Origin: Imbricaverruca yamaguchii
Taxonomy: Eukaryota > Arthropoda > Thecostraca > Neoverrucidae
Assembly (NCBI GenBank): GCA_034440575.1
Contig: JAOTOL010001656.1
Location: forward strand, 2,916,501-2,980,500
Direction of reading: 5' to 3'
Length of the DNA stretch: 64,000 bases
In this document: positions 12,531-24,262 of the stretch, piece after piece
Position numbering within the stretch: the stretch's first letter is position 1
How the letters are laid out: every line of letters starts with the position of its first letter
Position numbers and translations under genes: made by a program
Notes under the pieces: generated by a model
The model's input: only the letters and a program-made list of their open reading frames with translations
What the model was told of the DNA's origin: nothing
Databases searched by the model: none

Positions 12531-13030
12531 AAGAAGTAGCAGGTGGGGATGAAAATGTGTCTGTGGAGTCCATTTGGCTTGATATCACTGTGGGAAAAGG
12601 CAACAGCAATACTCTTAGGATAAGAGCTTCCTACCGATCAGGAACCCTGCCACATTCTCAGCAACTGGAGCTTGACAAGGTGATTTGTGAGGAAATCAGT
12701 AGAAACTTTAAGAGGAAGTGCCTTATTCTTGGTGACTTTAATCTAAAAGGTTATGAAAATGCTGGTGTTGGCTCCCCATCATGCAAAATGTTTAGGAAAT
12801 GCCTTGAAGAGGACTTGTTCTTACACCATTTTGTATCGGAACCTACCAGGCATGGTTCATTCTTGGACCTTGTATTCTCGGATTTAAGTGACTTGGTTCA
12901 ATACTTGACTGTAGGCGAAACTCTGGGAAGAAGTGACCATAACATAGTTAGATTCAAGGCACATGTAGGGGATACTAAGATAACCCCTTCACAGGCAACG
13001 CGTGTATTTGGCTTCGGAGATTGTCTATAA
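12526..13030 (+). pseudogene. LINE endonuclease fragment
   Basis: An open frame of about 165 residues holds the C-terminal half of an apurinic endonuclease-like domain. It has a YRSGTLPHSQQ stretch (equivalent to the usual YRPP motif), ILGDFNLKGYENAGVG with the catalytic Asp/Asn, SFLDLVFS, and LGRSDHNIVRF with the terminal Asp-His pair. The N-terminal half and any reverse transcriptase are missing. It fuses directly to the minisatellite on its left. The sequence is poor in CpG, suggesting an old insertion. The remote SDHNIVRF style is CR1/L2-like. Confidence 0.75.
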
Positions 13031-13650
13031 TTGTGGATTCATGTGCAACCTGAAGCCTGCCATCGTGTGAGATGGCAAGTTAACAGTGTCACCGGCTGGA
13101 CATCCATTCTGGCCAAGGCTTCTGGAATTTGGAATCTTGTATCAGCAATTAGTGCCATGTGGCATCCATGTCCATTCAACCTCTCTGTCATTCAGAGATT
13201 GCTCCATATTAGTGGCAACTGAATATTGTAATGACAACCTCCCCATCAGAAAGGAATTACTTGGGCAGCCAGATGTGTATCCGTCCATCCTGATTTGCAC
13301 CGAGCTCTGAAAGCTGTGGAATAATGTTGTGCATGAAAACATGCATTGTGAGAAGTGTGTGAGGCTGCATCTTTTGTATCTTGCAGAAGGATAATACACT
13401 GTCCTGGATTGTCCCCGGGTGCTGAAAATGGTATAATATTGTTTCCAAATAAACTGGCACTGCATGCAGTGCACAAGGCTGTGTCCTTTGTAATCTGCAG
13501 AATGGCAATCAAATACATTGTGCAAGTAACAGTTGGTGTATTTAAATGCGCTGGGCAGAGGACGAATGTGGAATGAATGGAAACTGCGAGCACCATCCTC
13601 ATATGTTCAGCCAATTATTTGCAATGTTATTTCCTATATCATATGTTCTG
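13031..13650. repeat. No gene; two diverged ~117-bp direct repeats
   Basis: Units start at about 13,307 and 13,423 and share CTGAAA...TGGNATAATRTTGT, GGCTG..TC.TTTGTA.CTTGCAGAA and ..AATACA.TGT blocks. The overlapping minus-strand frames here are translations of this repeat. This lies just 3' of the SAP-SWIM-YqaJ gene and may belong to its transcription unit or transposon. Confidence 0.5.
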
Positions 13651-13658
13651 TTTCAGTC

Positions 13659-15082
13659 CTATGCTGTACCAGTAATGCCCAACTGCCCCTGGATCTGGTA
13701 GTAGTAGTTCGAGGTTTTCTTAAGCTCCCAACTACCATCCTCCCGCATTCTTAGGTAGGGCAGCTTAGCTTCTTCCAGGCTCTTGTTCCTTGCAGAGTAG
13801 GGACATTTTATTTCAAGAATTGTCCTTCCATCGATCCTTCCATCAGGACTGCATGCCAGCATGGTGTTCGTTGTGTCTATGACTAGACCACACCTCTCGA
13901 CATTGTGGTCAGTCACCCTCTCAAAGAGCTTCCTGACATATGGCTCTTTGGCCTTTCCATACTGGATGGCTGGAAGGTAAGTCAGGGACTTTGTCTGGAG
14001 GAAAATCCTTTCTGCCAGCTTTCTTCCATTGCCATTATCAGCAAGCCGCATCACGGGCCCAAAGTTTGATGATGTCAGGCGGATGCTCCGCTCTTTCAAC
14101 CACAGGTGGCTTGATGACTGGGATACTGTCTCCCGTTCAATAACTTCAGCCTGTTTCACTGAAACATTGTGCAGCTTTGAGACCATGACCTCTCTTGGAT
14201 CCTCTTTAAGGTAGTGATGATCCTTGGCAATGTCAAGCTGCTTGCCTTTGTTGATAAATATCCCCGACGCTCCCAACCTCACTTCTTTTGAGCACTCAAA
14301 GTTGGTTATAAGACTCCAAAATCTGGCAGTTTGCTCCACACTAACTGTGCATGTTTTCACAGGATTACTTACTTTAGTACTATCAGTACCTTCCCCTGCA
14401 TATTTGCTCACCTTGTACGACGCCTTCCGACATTTCATTGGTGAATGCACAAGCTTCCTTTTGACTGGCTTATTCCACTCTTTTTCTTTTTCCGTACATG
14501 TCTTCTCCAGCAGAACCGCACCCGTTCGGACAAAATTTTCCAGCATAAACAGGAGCACAGCAACATGTTTGCATTGTGCGTGCATGCCGCTCCCAGCAGT
14601 GCACTCACAGAAGCCATGCTGCACAGATGCAGACATGTCAATAGCAACAGACACATGGTAAGCAACGTGCTTCCTCATTTCCGCCTTAACTGTTGCTTTG
14701 AAGTAGAAGAACTCATCACTCATTCCGAACAGCACGGTCTGAACAAACTTCGCTTTGAACATCGGAAATGCACATTTAGGCATGATCACATCGTTATCAC
14801 AGACGTAGTCCTGAATGGAACCATAATCCAACTTGGGCATCTGACTATGATGTTTTGAGCTGATTGTCACCATTTTAATGTCCTTCGGAATAAAAAATGT
14901 TCCTCTTCGTTCACACAGAGGATGGGTCCTTCACCGAAGTTGTCATTCCTGTCGTAGGCCTCCAGACGCTCGATAAGATCTCTTTTCTTCCTAGAAACTC
15001 TAGCTCCCCTCTGCCGAAGCAGATCCTTCAGCTGCCCAGTTTGAAGACCTCCGTATTTCTTCATATCAATATTCAGAAGCAA
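13659..15082 (-). pseudogene. SAP-SWIM-YqaJ nuclease-like gene, frameshifted
   Basis: Two overlapping minus-strand frames (15,082-14,867 and 14,873-13,659) join into one product of about 475 residues if a T6 run at about 14,888-14,893 had one more T. Domains in order: a SAP DNA-binding helix pair (GGLQTGQLKDLLRQRGARVS...KRDLIERL, residues ~10-45); a SWIM zinc finger (CECTAG...CKHVAVLL, C-x-C-xn-C-x-H); and a YqaJ-type PD-(D/E)xK exonuclease region (GKAKEPYVRKLFE, ACSPDGRIDGRTILEIKCPY with the D...ExK residues, then YYYQIQGQLGITG). The stop falls where the YqaJ fold normally continues, at a CTG|GTACAG that could be a splice donor, so the 3' end is truncated or unspliced here. Proteins of this architecture are multicopy in many invertebrates and are probably mobile-element encoded; that is inference. 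Confidence 0.8.
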
Positions 15083-15350
15083 TAACTACAACGCAAAATG
15101 TAGCAAATAATGACTAAAGCCCTCCAAAAAGCACTTGACACCGACCCACCAAACGCCCGAAGCACAAGGGAAATACACAATGAACGCTATTTGGCGTGCA
15201 GTATGCGCAATGAATGCCGCGCGTTCTATAACCGCTACGGTGACACTGCCACCTAGCGGGAACTGAGCTGGCGTAGTTTGGTCATGCCCCATTTAAGTTT
15301 TGTTTTCACTTGATTTCACCAACAAATGCAGATAGCAAATCACTCGAAGG
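15083..15350. other. 5' flank of the SAP-SWIM-YqaJ gene
   Basis: No separate gene is seen. On the minus strand it holds GCTAGGTGGCAGTGTCACCG and the presumed promoter/5' UTR of the downstream gene. A short open frame here has no recognisable domain. Confidence 0.4.
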
Positions 15351-15369
15351 CATGAAACAAGAACATTCA

Positions 15370-15465
15370 TTGCTGTTGTTGTAAGAGTTGTTGTTGTAAG
15401 AGTTGTTGTAAGAGTTGCTGTTGTTGTATGAGTTGCTGTTGTATGAGTTGCTGCAGTAAATGTTG
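15370..15465. repeat. GTTGTTGTAAGA-type microsatellite
   Basis: An imperfect CAACAA/TTGTTG repeat with a 9-12-bp sub-period. On the minus strand it translates as an Asn/Ser/Tyr-rich run, which is why an open frame spans it. It is probably noncoding. Confidence 0.85.
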
Positions 15466-15635
15466 TTGAAAGAGTCGAGGAAAACGCTGTTGCAGGCTGC
15501 AGTGTACCCGGAACTCACAAACTCTTGATATCGATAATATGATCATGTCATCCACCAAACCGCCAAGGAGCCTGCCTGCATCTCCATGCACTCTCCATGA
15601 TCCGCCTGCTGCATGCTCTCCATGATCCGCCTGCT

Positions 15636-15975
15636 GCAGACGCTCAGCTGGAAGCCAGACCCGTGACCACAGATGCTCAGCTGGAAGTCAGACCCGTGAC
15701 CGCAGACGCTCAGCTGGAAGCCAGACCCGTGACCGCAGACGCTCAGCTGGAAGCCAGACCCGTGACCACAGATGCTCAGCTGGAAGCCAGACCCGTGACC
15801 GCAGACGCTCAGCTGGAAGCCAGACCCGTGACCGCAGACGCTCAGCTGGAAGCCAGACCCGTGACCACAGACGCTCAGCTGGAAGCCAGACCTGTGACCG
15901 CAGACGCTCAGCCGGAAGCCAGACCCGTGACCGCAGACGCTCAGCCGGAAGCCAGACCTGTGACCTTCCCCCGCC
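15636..15975. repeat. 33-bp minisatellite, ~10 copies
   Basis: The unit is CAGACGCTCAGCTGGAAGCC followed by AGACCCGTGACCG. Variants are confined to a few positions (CAGACG/CAGATG, CTGGAAG/CCGGAAG). Because 33 is divisible by three, both strands stay open (11-residue repeats). There is no codon bias or flanking domain to support real coding. Confidence 0.92.
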
Positions 15976-16850
15976 ACGGTAGCCGAGCCGATCACCGGCA
16001 GAGGAAAGGTCACGCTATGTGGGACACGATCCATGGCACCGACTGCGCCTGCTGACCACCACAGGGGACCTGTTATGGAAAGCATACGCGGCGCCCTGCG
16101 CTTGGCCTTGACGGCTGCAGTGGGCTGAGGATACACAGTCTAGGCAGCTGTTGCATGCATTTGCACATCGCTTGTAGATGCATTTATATATGCGAGTGAT
16201 ACTAGGTCGTAGCACGGATTGGATATTCCCACCGATATCGGGATATCCTTGATACGGATAACGGAGCGGTGCGGAACTGATTCTGCTCTTTCTCGCTGAC
16301 TGCAAATTGGAAATATAAACACGATACTATATGTTAAGGTCAGCGTAGCATAGCTAAATTCTGCTCCGTCGGAGACAAATGAAACATTACTACTCAAGCG
16401 ATGGGGGATGCCAAGGAACTTCATTGAAAATATGAGTTCTAACAGGGGATTTGGGACCTAAAGCAGACACTAGATGCAAATTTGATAAACAGAAGGCGTC
16501 TGGGAAAATAACTACAAAGAGTCAGCTAGCCTGTGTTGGTGAAGAAAAGTGAACTCGTGACCATTAATTTGTGGTACACTTTGCCACATGCCACTATATG
16601 TGTATTGTAGCGCCGGCGGTGAAACGTTTCTGTGGGTCGAGTTGGAGGGGTAGTTCCTATCCAAGGAATACTTCCGCATTATCTGGGGTTTCATCTGGCA
16701 TTTAGGCTACGACAGAAAGTTATAATTGTAAAATGCTGGTGCATGTGTGGGTAAGTCAATCATCGAGGCACGAATTTTCTGGTCCCACATTGCCTTAATT
16801 GAAGCCGGTGCCCTGAAGTTATAGCATTGCACTGCAAGCATTAATGACTC
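15976..16850. other. No gene recognised
   Basis: Only short frames are present and no motif is identified. From about 16,860 the sequence belongs to the TTAA-element family described at 16,860-17,609. Confidence 0.5.
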
Positions 16851-16859
16851 GTGCTTCTT

Positions 16860-17609
16860 AGCAAAGTTCCAGTTGACCAAGTTTGGTTCCATTAGCCTGT
16901 TATGAACTTGACCAGACTTGACCTCGGCGACCTAACATGACTTTTAAATTATATGGTATAGCAATATGCATGAAACAAGTCGCTAGTGTTGTGAAGAACA
17001 CTTCCAATATACGGGAAGCGCATCAGCGCCGATTTTTGTCGTCTGGCGCTGCGAATTATTTTTAATCTAACGGCCCCTAACTTGACAAATTTTCGGAAGA
17101 TCTTCATTATTCTAGCTTTAAACAATGCGCCGGTCATTTCTAAGCAGGTACGCAAAAAATGGCGTATATCTGCGGGTACAATATTGGTCAGAGAAGTCTG
17201 ACGGGTCGGCGGATTTCGCCATCCCCCCCCCCCTGGGCGTGTGTTAACCTGTCATGGACTTGACCTGACCTGACCTCGATAACCTGACACGACTTTGAAA
17301 CAACATAGCATAACAATGTACATCGAACAAGTCGATAGTTTTGGGGAGAACACTTTATTTTTGCCAATATATGGGAAGCGCACCAGCGCCGACATTTGTG
17401 GTCTGGCGCTGATAAAACGTTTTGAATTTAGCGACCCCTAACTCGAAAAATGTTCGAGTGATTTTCATTTGTCTTACTTTAAACAAAGCGCCAATCTTTT
17501 ATAAGCGGGTACACAAACAATGGCGTATATCTGCCGGTAATATCTGGAGTTACCTACGAAAAACCGGAGGGGTGGGCGGATCCCCCCCTCCAGGGCGCGT
17601 GTTAAGACA
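16860..17609 (+). repeat. Two tandem half-copies of the TTAA-element family
   Basis: The stretch matches 8,930-9,320 read on the other strand. Landmarks are AAGTTTGGTTCCATTAGCCT, GGGAAGCGCATCAGCGCCGA and GGTACGCAAAAAATGGCGTA. Two copies lie in tandem; one ends at about 17,250 in CCCTGGGCGTGTGTTAA, the other at 17,609 in CTCCAGGGCGCGTGTTAA. Both are the same element end followed by TTAA, and the second copy carries the GGGAAGCGCACCAGCGCCGA variant. The far ends of the two elements are missing. Confidence 0.7.
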
Positions 17610-19050
17610 TTCTGGCCCATTGTGCTACGCCAAGCCAAACCCTTCCAGTATCATCTCAGATACTTGTTTTTCAATGGCATTCTCTGGGCCTTCCACGAGA
17701 GAGCAATGCATCGCGCAACCACCGGTTCATCAACTTGCCCAACTAAAGGGTTAAGTTTATAATAAAGGGGACTAAAGGGGATATATAACTATAACTAAAG
17801 GGGACCAAAACGACAGGGGCAAGTTGATAGGCGATAGGGCAAGTTGATAAAATGTGAGTAAAATATATCGTTTATAGGTTGCATTAGCTTACGACGTCTG
17901 AAAAGTTCATATTTCACGCTTACAGTAAAAATATGGTTTAAACCCTGGCTACCCATAGCTCATGGTTTATGCCATTTATGAAGTGCACATACGCTCATTT
18001 CGTAGCTTCACCTTTTCCTTAGTTAAGTGTTTTCCGTCGGGTGAGAAATGCCCGAAGAAATATTGAATAAGGTTATCTTGCAGCAATTTTAGCAAGCGCC
18101 TGAACAAAATTATATTACTATGTGGTTATTTCATTTAATTCCCAGTCCACAACATGTTGATACAGCCTGATGTTACAGGTTGATTGAGTTGATGTACGCT
18201 GTATCAATTTACCCCGCAGGCTTTATGGTGCAGACTGCAACATGTGATGCAACATTACAAGTACAGTGTAGCGGGAAACGATAAAAGCATTTTACCGTTG
18301 CGAAGTTGGAAGAGCATGGTAATGACAACGGACTCTTAAAAAGCTAGCAAGTGGGCGACAGATTAGAAATTAAATGCGAAGTGCAGACATTGAAATTTTA
18401 CCTCCGGTCCTAAAATATGCTCAATCGTCCTTATTCCGCAGCCGCGAGTCCAAAGAATCTGCATTTGTTTTTACCACGAGAAGAGGGTGTCAAAAACAGC
18501 ATGTGTGGTAGCAATGGAAATCGGCTTAATGTTTTTGGAGAAATGCTGTTGTATCAAACTTCCCGCGAATCCCCTTTTCTTCGTCCATCCCATGGATAAT
18601 GGCTGCATTAGCATATCTTACAGGACGGTACAGTCCACACATGCGATCGGAAATACAGTTTTTCATGCTTTGATAAAAGGTGGTGCTCGGAATGAATATT
18701 ATAATTCACATGTGATACGAAATGTTAACCCGTACCGTCTCCGGGGTCTTCAACCGCCCCCCTCAGGTTTTTCGCGGATAGCGGACAAACGACGCGCAGC
18801 AGCGCGCCCAAATATGGCATACCTCTTTCCACATCAATTTGACACGCTGATTCAATTTTTTTAGGTCAGGTCACCTAGGGTCAACGAGTTAGTCAAGGTC
18901 AAGTGAGGTCACCTCCAAAAACGTTGAACCAGACGTCACGCTTTAACTGATGCAGATATTTTAATGAAACTTTCAGCGTTTGCTTATCTTTACGGATGTA
19001 ACAAAACGTACGATTGGAATTTTTCATTTTTTGTTTTGTTTTTGATTACA
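17069..19050 (+). repeat. 2-kb dispersed repeat, copy 1
   Basis: By eye this is almost identical (about 98-99%) to 33,359-35,350. It is noncoding: the longest frame (125 residues, 18,487-18,864) has no recognisable domain and varies at both synonymous and nonsynonymous sites between copies. It contains the second TTAA half-element, a stretch of CAAGTTGAT-type words and a GGTCA-rich block at 18,865-18,920. Here the family continues past 19,050 to about 19,560, so this copy is the more complete one. Confidence 0.88.
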
Positions 19051-19560
19051 TATAACTTTTGCGTATTTGCTAAACTGCAGTTCAAACACAGGATTCTGGC
19101 TAAAATAAGCATTTTTTATGAGGGCAAGTTGACTTCTAACAACGTTTCTTGGTCTGCTCTACCCATCGGAAAAGGAAGATTAAAGGAAAATTGATAACTC
19201 AAAATTTTGAAATTTTGAAAAAAATGGGGGGGGAAATTATAGCCCTGGTCGATTTCGCTGTTCTTCCCTCATTCAAAATATTTTTTTTCATATATCCCCC
19301 AAAATTAACTCCCCAGAGTCAAAAACAGAATGTAAGCCGTGAAAAGTCGTGAAAATCTAGCCCCCTGGTGACGTCACCTTTGGGGGAAATTGTTTTGGAG
19401 GGTGGATCCGGACCCTACTCGTCGAGCGCTTTCCGATGACGCCTCTTTCGTTTTCGTGCGACGCTTAGTTTGGATTTTAGAGGGGGGTCTTCATCCGCCC
19501 CCCCCCCCCTCGAGACGGGGTGGGAGGATCTGACCGGAAAGACGGCGCGGGTTAATGTAG
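18735..19560 (+). repeat. GGTCA-rich repeat family, intact member
   Basis: The sequence from CCGTCTCCGGGGTCTTCAAC to the G-rich GACGGGGTGGGAGGATCTGA is shared with a CpG-decayed copy at 47,140-47,880. It is also shared with an opposite-strand copy at 41,480-41,990 in an intron of the PAK1IP1 gene. It carries AGGTCACCT...AAGGTCAAGTGAGGTCACC words. No coding frame and no terminal inverted repeats were recognised. Confidence 0.75.
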
Positions 19561-19916
19561 CCGTCCCTTTGACTTGTCAGTTAAAGTATTACATATTGTT
19601 AATGGTCCACATGTCACCTAGTACTGTAGCCGATCAGGATTTAGACATAAGAAGTTTTTTTAACGCATTTCATAACGGATGGCCATCTATATCTAGTACG
19701 GTTGTGGATATGGATTGGATTGTTTCGTACCGCCACGTTTTGAATCAGGTTTGAAAATTCCTATCTGTGTTATGTTGTAGCTAGGGAAGACGCGCACACA
19801 AGAGCAGAGGGATCCTCCTCTTGCGAAAATACTTCAATGCGTTCGGAAATGCCTGCTGTTTTGTTGTTACCCCTGTTCCGCTTCACACACCTTCCTAACA
19901 AATGTTTAACCTAAAT
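19561..19916. other. No gene recognised
   Basis: Short stretch between the GGTCA-rich repeat and the 32-bp minisatellite. One open frame (to 19,754) has no recognisable domain. Confidence 0.45.
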
Positions 19917-20573
19917 CGCCAGCCCAGTACCGTGGGTGGAACCTAAAACACCAGCCCAATACCGTGGGTGGAACTCAAAACACCAGCCCAGTACAGTGGG
20001 TGGAACCCAAAACACCAGCCCAATACCGTTGGTGGAACCCAAAACACCAGGCCAATACCGTGGGTGGAACCCAAAACACCAGCCCAGTACCGTGGGTGGA
20101 ACCTAAAACACCAGCCCAATACCGTGGGTGGAACCCAAAACACCAGCCCAATACCGTGGGTGGAACCCAAAACACCAGCCCAATACCGTGGGTGGAACCC
20201 AAAACCCCACCCCCAAACCGGGGGGGAAAAGAACCAAAACCCCCAATACCGTGGGTGGAACCCAAAACACCAGCCCAATACCGTGGGTGGAACCCAAAAC
20301 ACCAGCCCAATACCGTGGGTGGAACCCAAAACACCAGCCCAATACCGTGGGTGGAACCTAAAACACCAGCCCAATACCGTGGGTGGAACCCAAAACACCA
20401 GCCCAATACCGTGGGTGGAACCCAAAACACCAGCCCAATACCGTGGGTGGAACCCAAAACACCAGCCCAATACCGTGGGTGGAACCCTAAAACACCAGCC
20501 CAATACCGTGGGTGGAACCCAAAACACCAGCCCAATACCGTGGGTGGAACCCAAAACACCAGCCCAATACCGT
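19917..20573. repeat. 32-bp minisatellite, ~20 copies
   Basis: The unit is CCAGCCCAATACCGTGGGTG followed by GAACCCAAAACA. One degenerate stretch lies at 20,200-20,245 (CCCCACCCCCAAACCGGGGGG). As the unit is 32 bp, the frame cycles every 96 bp, so all frames remain open across the array. The predicted proteins of over 200 residues here are artefacts. Confidence 0.95.
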
Positions 20574-21700
20574 GCCGCAGCGCGGCGCAGTCGTGCAGTT
20601 GCTGGAGTGGAATTGGCAGTCCGGGCTGTATTGGTCACCGCCACCTATCGGAGATCGATGGGCGAACTAGATCACGAGACGAGAGGCCGACCAGTGGCCA
20701 GTGGTCGAGAGGCCGGCCCGGCTCTTGTACCAGCTGGAGACCCACCCGTGCAGATCGCCGTGGCGCCCGACCACGGCCATGACGGGGGCGGCCGGCGACC
20801 AAGTGGAGGTGGTGCGGGCGTCTGGGTCAGGGTCACGATACGGCGCCGACCTGCCTACGTCACGCCGGTCGGTGGAAATTCCCGGAGGCCCGCCCAGCCC
20901 GCACGCTACGCCACCGCGGTCGGCGCCAACAGCCATAACCTGGCTCGTCTCAGAGTTGCGCCTTGCCGTAAGAGGATAGATCAGTCAATCGAAAATCAAC
21001 TGAAGCCGCACGCTATGCCGTTTGTGTCTTCATGCAGCGCCAGGAACGGGTCCAAAGGGGACACACGGGACATCTGTCCCAGGGAAAGGTGGCACTCTAT
21101 GTGCCTGGAGAGACACCTCTTCAGGGAAGCTCGAATGTGCACCCATCTTAATTTGTCAGACGAGAGCGCTCACCTATGCAGAAAAGGCATCCATCCGGGA
21201 ACACAAGTGCTCCCTGCATATTAAATCTCCTGCACCGATGGCGCCCATCCAGCTGAGTGTTAAAATTCCTGGGATCGCTCTTGTTCAACGTATGTCCGGC
21301 TGACAACCATTGCTGATCAGTCAGTGACTGCATTATCTAGACAACATATCGGCAGCGTTCCGAGCCATGTGACCAGTGGTGATTTTTATAGACGTGTCGA
21401 GTTGTTGAATACACGTTTATTACATCACCCACACAGATGTAGGTTTCTAAAAAATATTGTGAGAGCACAATCCACCGAAGAAATAGGCAGGCCCAAAGGG
21501 ATTCGAGACCGCGCACACCGTATAGGATCCAATGTTAAAAGCTGAATTTATTGTGGGTGGGGAAAAACCAACATTTGGGGGAGAGTGCCCTCCCAAAAGC
21601 ACACAAACCTGCACCACTTGATCCACCAATAGTTCTGTAAATGCGAAGTCGTCCCGAATAGGCCGCATGCCCCCGGCCGAATCGGAGAATGGTTTGGTCA
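20574..21700. other. GC-rich region, no gene recognised
   Basis: GC-rich from 20,575 to 20,950, then of ordinary composition. Open frames continue out of the minisatellite on the plus strand as far as 21,224 but show no known domain and no clear splice context. Confidence 0.4.
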
Positions 21701-21709
21701 ATTTATCAT

Positions 21710-22800
21710 GTCCCCAGCCGAGGCAGAGGATGGCTCGATTAGTTTTTCATGTCCCCAGCCAAGTGAGAGCATGACTTGGTCAGTTTATCATGTCCCCAAT
21801 CAAGTGAGAGCATGACTTGGTCAGTTTATCATGTCCCCAGCCAAGTAAGTGCATGACTTGGTTAGTTTCTCATGTCCCCAGCCAAGTAAGTGCATGACTT
21901 GGTCAGTTTATCATGTCCCCAGCCAAGTGAGAGCATGTCTTGGTCAGTTCATCATGTCCCCAGCCAGGTGAGAGCATGACTTGGTCAGTTTATCATGTCC
22001 CCAGCCAAGTAAGTGCATGACTTGGTCAGTTTATCATGTCCCCAATCAAGTGAGAGCATGACTTGGTCAGTTTATCATGTCCCCAGCCAAGTGAGAGCAT
22101 GTCTTGGTCAGTTCATCATGTCCCCAGCCAAGTGAGAGCATGTCTTGGTCAGTTTATCATGTCCCCAGCCAAGTAAGTGCATGACTTGGTCAGTTTATCA
22201 TGTCCTCAGCCAAGTGAGAGCATGACTTGGTCAGTTTATCATGTCCCCAGCCAAGTGAGAGCATGACTTGGTCAGTTTATCATGTCTCCAGCCAAGTGAG
22301 AGCATGACTTGGTCAGTTTATCATGTCTCCAGCCAAGTGAGAGCATGACTTGGTCAGTTTATCATGTCCCCAGCCAAGTGAGAGCATGTCTTGGTCAGTT
22401 TATCATGTCCCCAGCCAAGTGAGAGCATGTCTTGGTCAGTTCATCATGTCCCCAGCCAAGTGAGAGCATGTCTTGGTCAGTTTATCATGTCCCCAGCCAA
22501 GTAAGTGCATGACTTGGTCAGTTTATCATGTCCCCAGCCAAGTGAGAGCATGACTTGGTCAGTTTATCATGTCCCCAGCCAAGTGAGAGCATGACTTGGT
22601 CAGTTTATCATGTCCCCGGCCAAGTGAGAGCATGACTTGGTCAGTTTATCATGTCTCCAGCCAAGTGAGAGCATGACTTGGTCAGTTTATCATGTCTCCA
22701 GCCAAGTGAGAGCATGACTTGGTCAGTTTATCATGTCCCCGGCCAAGTGAGAGCATGACTTGGTCAGTTGCTCATATCCCCAGCAGTCAGAGCATGGCTT
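21710..22800. repeat. 41-bp satellite array, ~26 copies
   Basis: The unit is CATGACTTGGTCAGTTTATC followed by ATGTCCCCAGCCAAGTGAGAG. Three variant sites (ACTTGG/TCTTGG, TTTATC/TTCATC, GTGAGAG/GTAAGTG) mark unit types. The order of types at about 22,090-22,190 recurs at about 22,418-22,518, exactly eight units (328 bp) later. This is a higher-order repeat. Confidence 0.95.
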
Positions 22801-23390
22801 GGTAAGTTTCCAGCACGCTCGAACCGATTATGGACCATGACCAGGGATGGAACAAATACTGAGCATCTGCGTTCGATCTTAGAGCAAACACCGGCCGACT
22901 CATCCAGGATATGTGACAAAACTAAAGACAAAATGGGTTTGTAAGAAGAACGGCATGCTGGTTTGTAGTTAGGGTTTCATACGCCTCCCATGAGGCCTAC
23001 TACATAGCACAGTTGGAGGCCTCGTATAATTATTGGTGTGTCAACATGAGATTGTCAACATTTGGATTATGTACCGTGGTAACATAAACACTAAGCAGGG
23101 GACATCACTCGAGTTGCCTCGGCAGAACAAAGTAGGCATTTCCATTAATGAAGAAGGCCTGCTGTACCCTCATAGGCGTAGGAACCGGTGGGGCCGCTGG
23201 GGCCATGGCCCCACCACTTTTTGACCTGGTGGAGCCAGCAATGTTAACTGGCCCCACCACTTTTTGAGCAATAACTACCAAAGATAAATAAGAAAACAAC
23301 GTGATGTAAAGTAATTATTAGAACCATGAGAGAAACCATTAAAACAATCATATAGATGACTGGTACACATGGCGTGCCTTTTATTTACAG
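22801..23390. repeat. Flank, with partial CATAGGCGTAGGAAC element
   Basis: No gene. From 23,172 there is CATAGGCGTAGGAACCGGTG and two GGCCCCACCACTTTTTGA words, the same left end as the elements at 24,786-25,035 and 30,701-30,984. No right end is found, so the copy is truncated near 23,290. Confidence 0.55.
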
Positions 23391-23392
23391 AC

Positions 23393-23812
23393 CGGGGCTG
23401 CGGAGTCGGAGTCGACAAAATTATGCCGACTCCGACTCCGCCTGACACGGGCTGGTGACATTAGCTTGCTAACCAATGTTCGCCGTTTTCCGGTGCAAAC
23501 CTATGTTAATTCGAGCGTACTAGCAACATCTCCAGAAACGGAGGATCAACCGTTGCTATAAGCACGTTTTCCCGCGTCTTCCTGCGCGAGAAAAAGCCGG
23601 CAGAGCATTTATCCGTCGCCGGCATTGCATTCAATTATTGATGCAGAAAATTAAGCTCGGTCTGTTATATTTATGAGTTTGTGATACTGGCTTTTACTGG
23701 CCAAGTCGGAGTCGATCCCGGAGTCGGAGTCGACTCCGGGGGGTCAGAGTCGGAGTCGACTCCGGGGGTCGGAGTCGGAGTCACCCAGAAACCCATCGAC
23801 TCCGCAGCCCTG
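23393..23812. mobile_element. hAT-type MITE, 420 bp
   Basis: Perfect 8-bp target duplications TTACAGAC flank the element (23,385-23,392 and 23,813-23,820). The ends are inverted: CGGGGCTGCGGAGTCGGAGT on the left and CAGGGCTGCGGAGTCGATGG read inward from the right. GGAGTCGGAGTCG words are repeated near both ends. An 8-bp duplication with CAG..CTG ends is diagnostic of the hAT superfamily. No coding capacity, so it was mobilised in trans. Confidence 0.92.
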
Positions 23813-23991
23813 TTACAGACTGTAGCAGTTTAGTCACTTACGTCTATTGCTAGCTTGATTTGGCGCACAAGAGACATTTCTGACAACTAGCCCAAACCCG
23901 ATTTATAAATGTGTATGAAGGCACCTTGGCCCAAGCCACCCGCCCCAAACTGATGCTGGATGCAGGTTTCTTGACTCAATAGTGGAAGCAA

Positions 23992-24144
23992 CACTGGCGG
24001 ATCCAGGGGGGCATTAAGGGCAAATGCCCCCAAAACCAAAATGGCCGATATTTCGTAAAAATCATGTTTTTCGCGATTTTTCCGGAAATCCCCCCCTCCC
24101 CCTCCCCCAAACCGATAAAAATATCCGTCCTAGATCCGCCAGTG
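23992..24144. mobile_element. hAT-type MITE, 153 bp
   Basis: The ends are inverted (CACTGGCGGATCCAGG and, inward from the right, CACTGGCGGATCTAGG). Flanking 8-bp duplications are GGAAGCAA (23,984-23,991) and GGAAACAA (24,145-24,152), with one mismatch. Noncoding. Confidence 0.88.
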
Positions 24145-24262
24145 GGAAACAACTGGTAATTAATGTATGCATGGTTATTTGAAGTTGTCAATGATAAGAT
24201 AATATGAATGCTAATTCTAACGATGACCCTTGATACCATATTTGCCATTTGTCATGAAAGAT

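Noticed and set aside
15543..16136. 197-codon frame with VCGHGSGFQLS repeats
   Set aside because: A 33-bp minisatellite translation; the opposite strand is equally open.
19943..21224. Open frames of up to 418 codons on both strands
   Set aside because: They are translations of the 32-bp minisatellite; a 32-bp unit keeps every frame open on both strands. There is no domain and no splice support.
21710..22800. CRISPR-like regular array
   Set aside because: Units are contiguous with no unique spacers, and the window is clearly eukaryotic.
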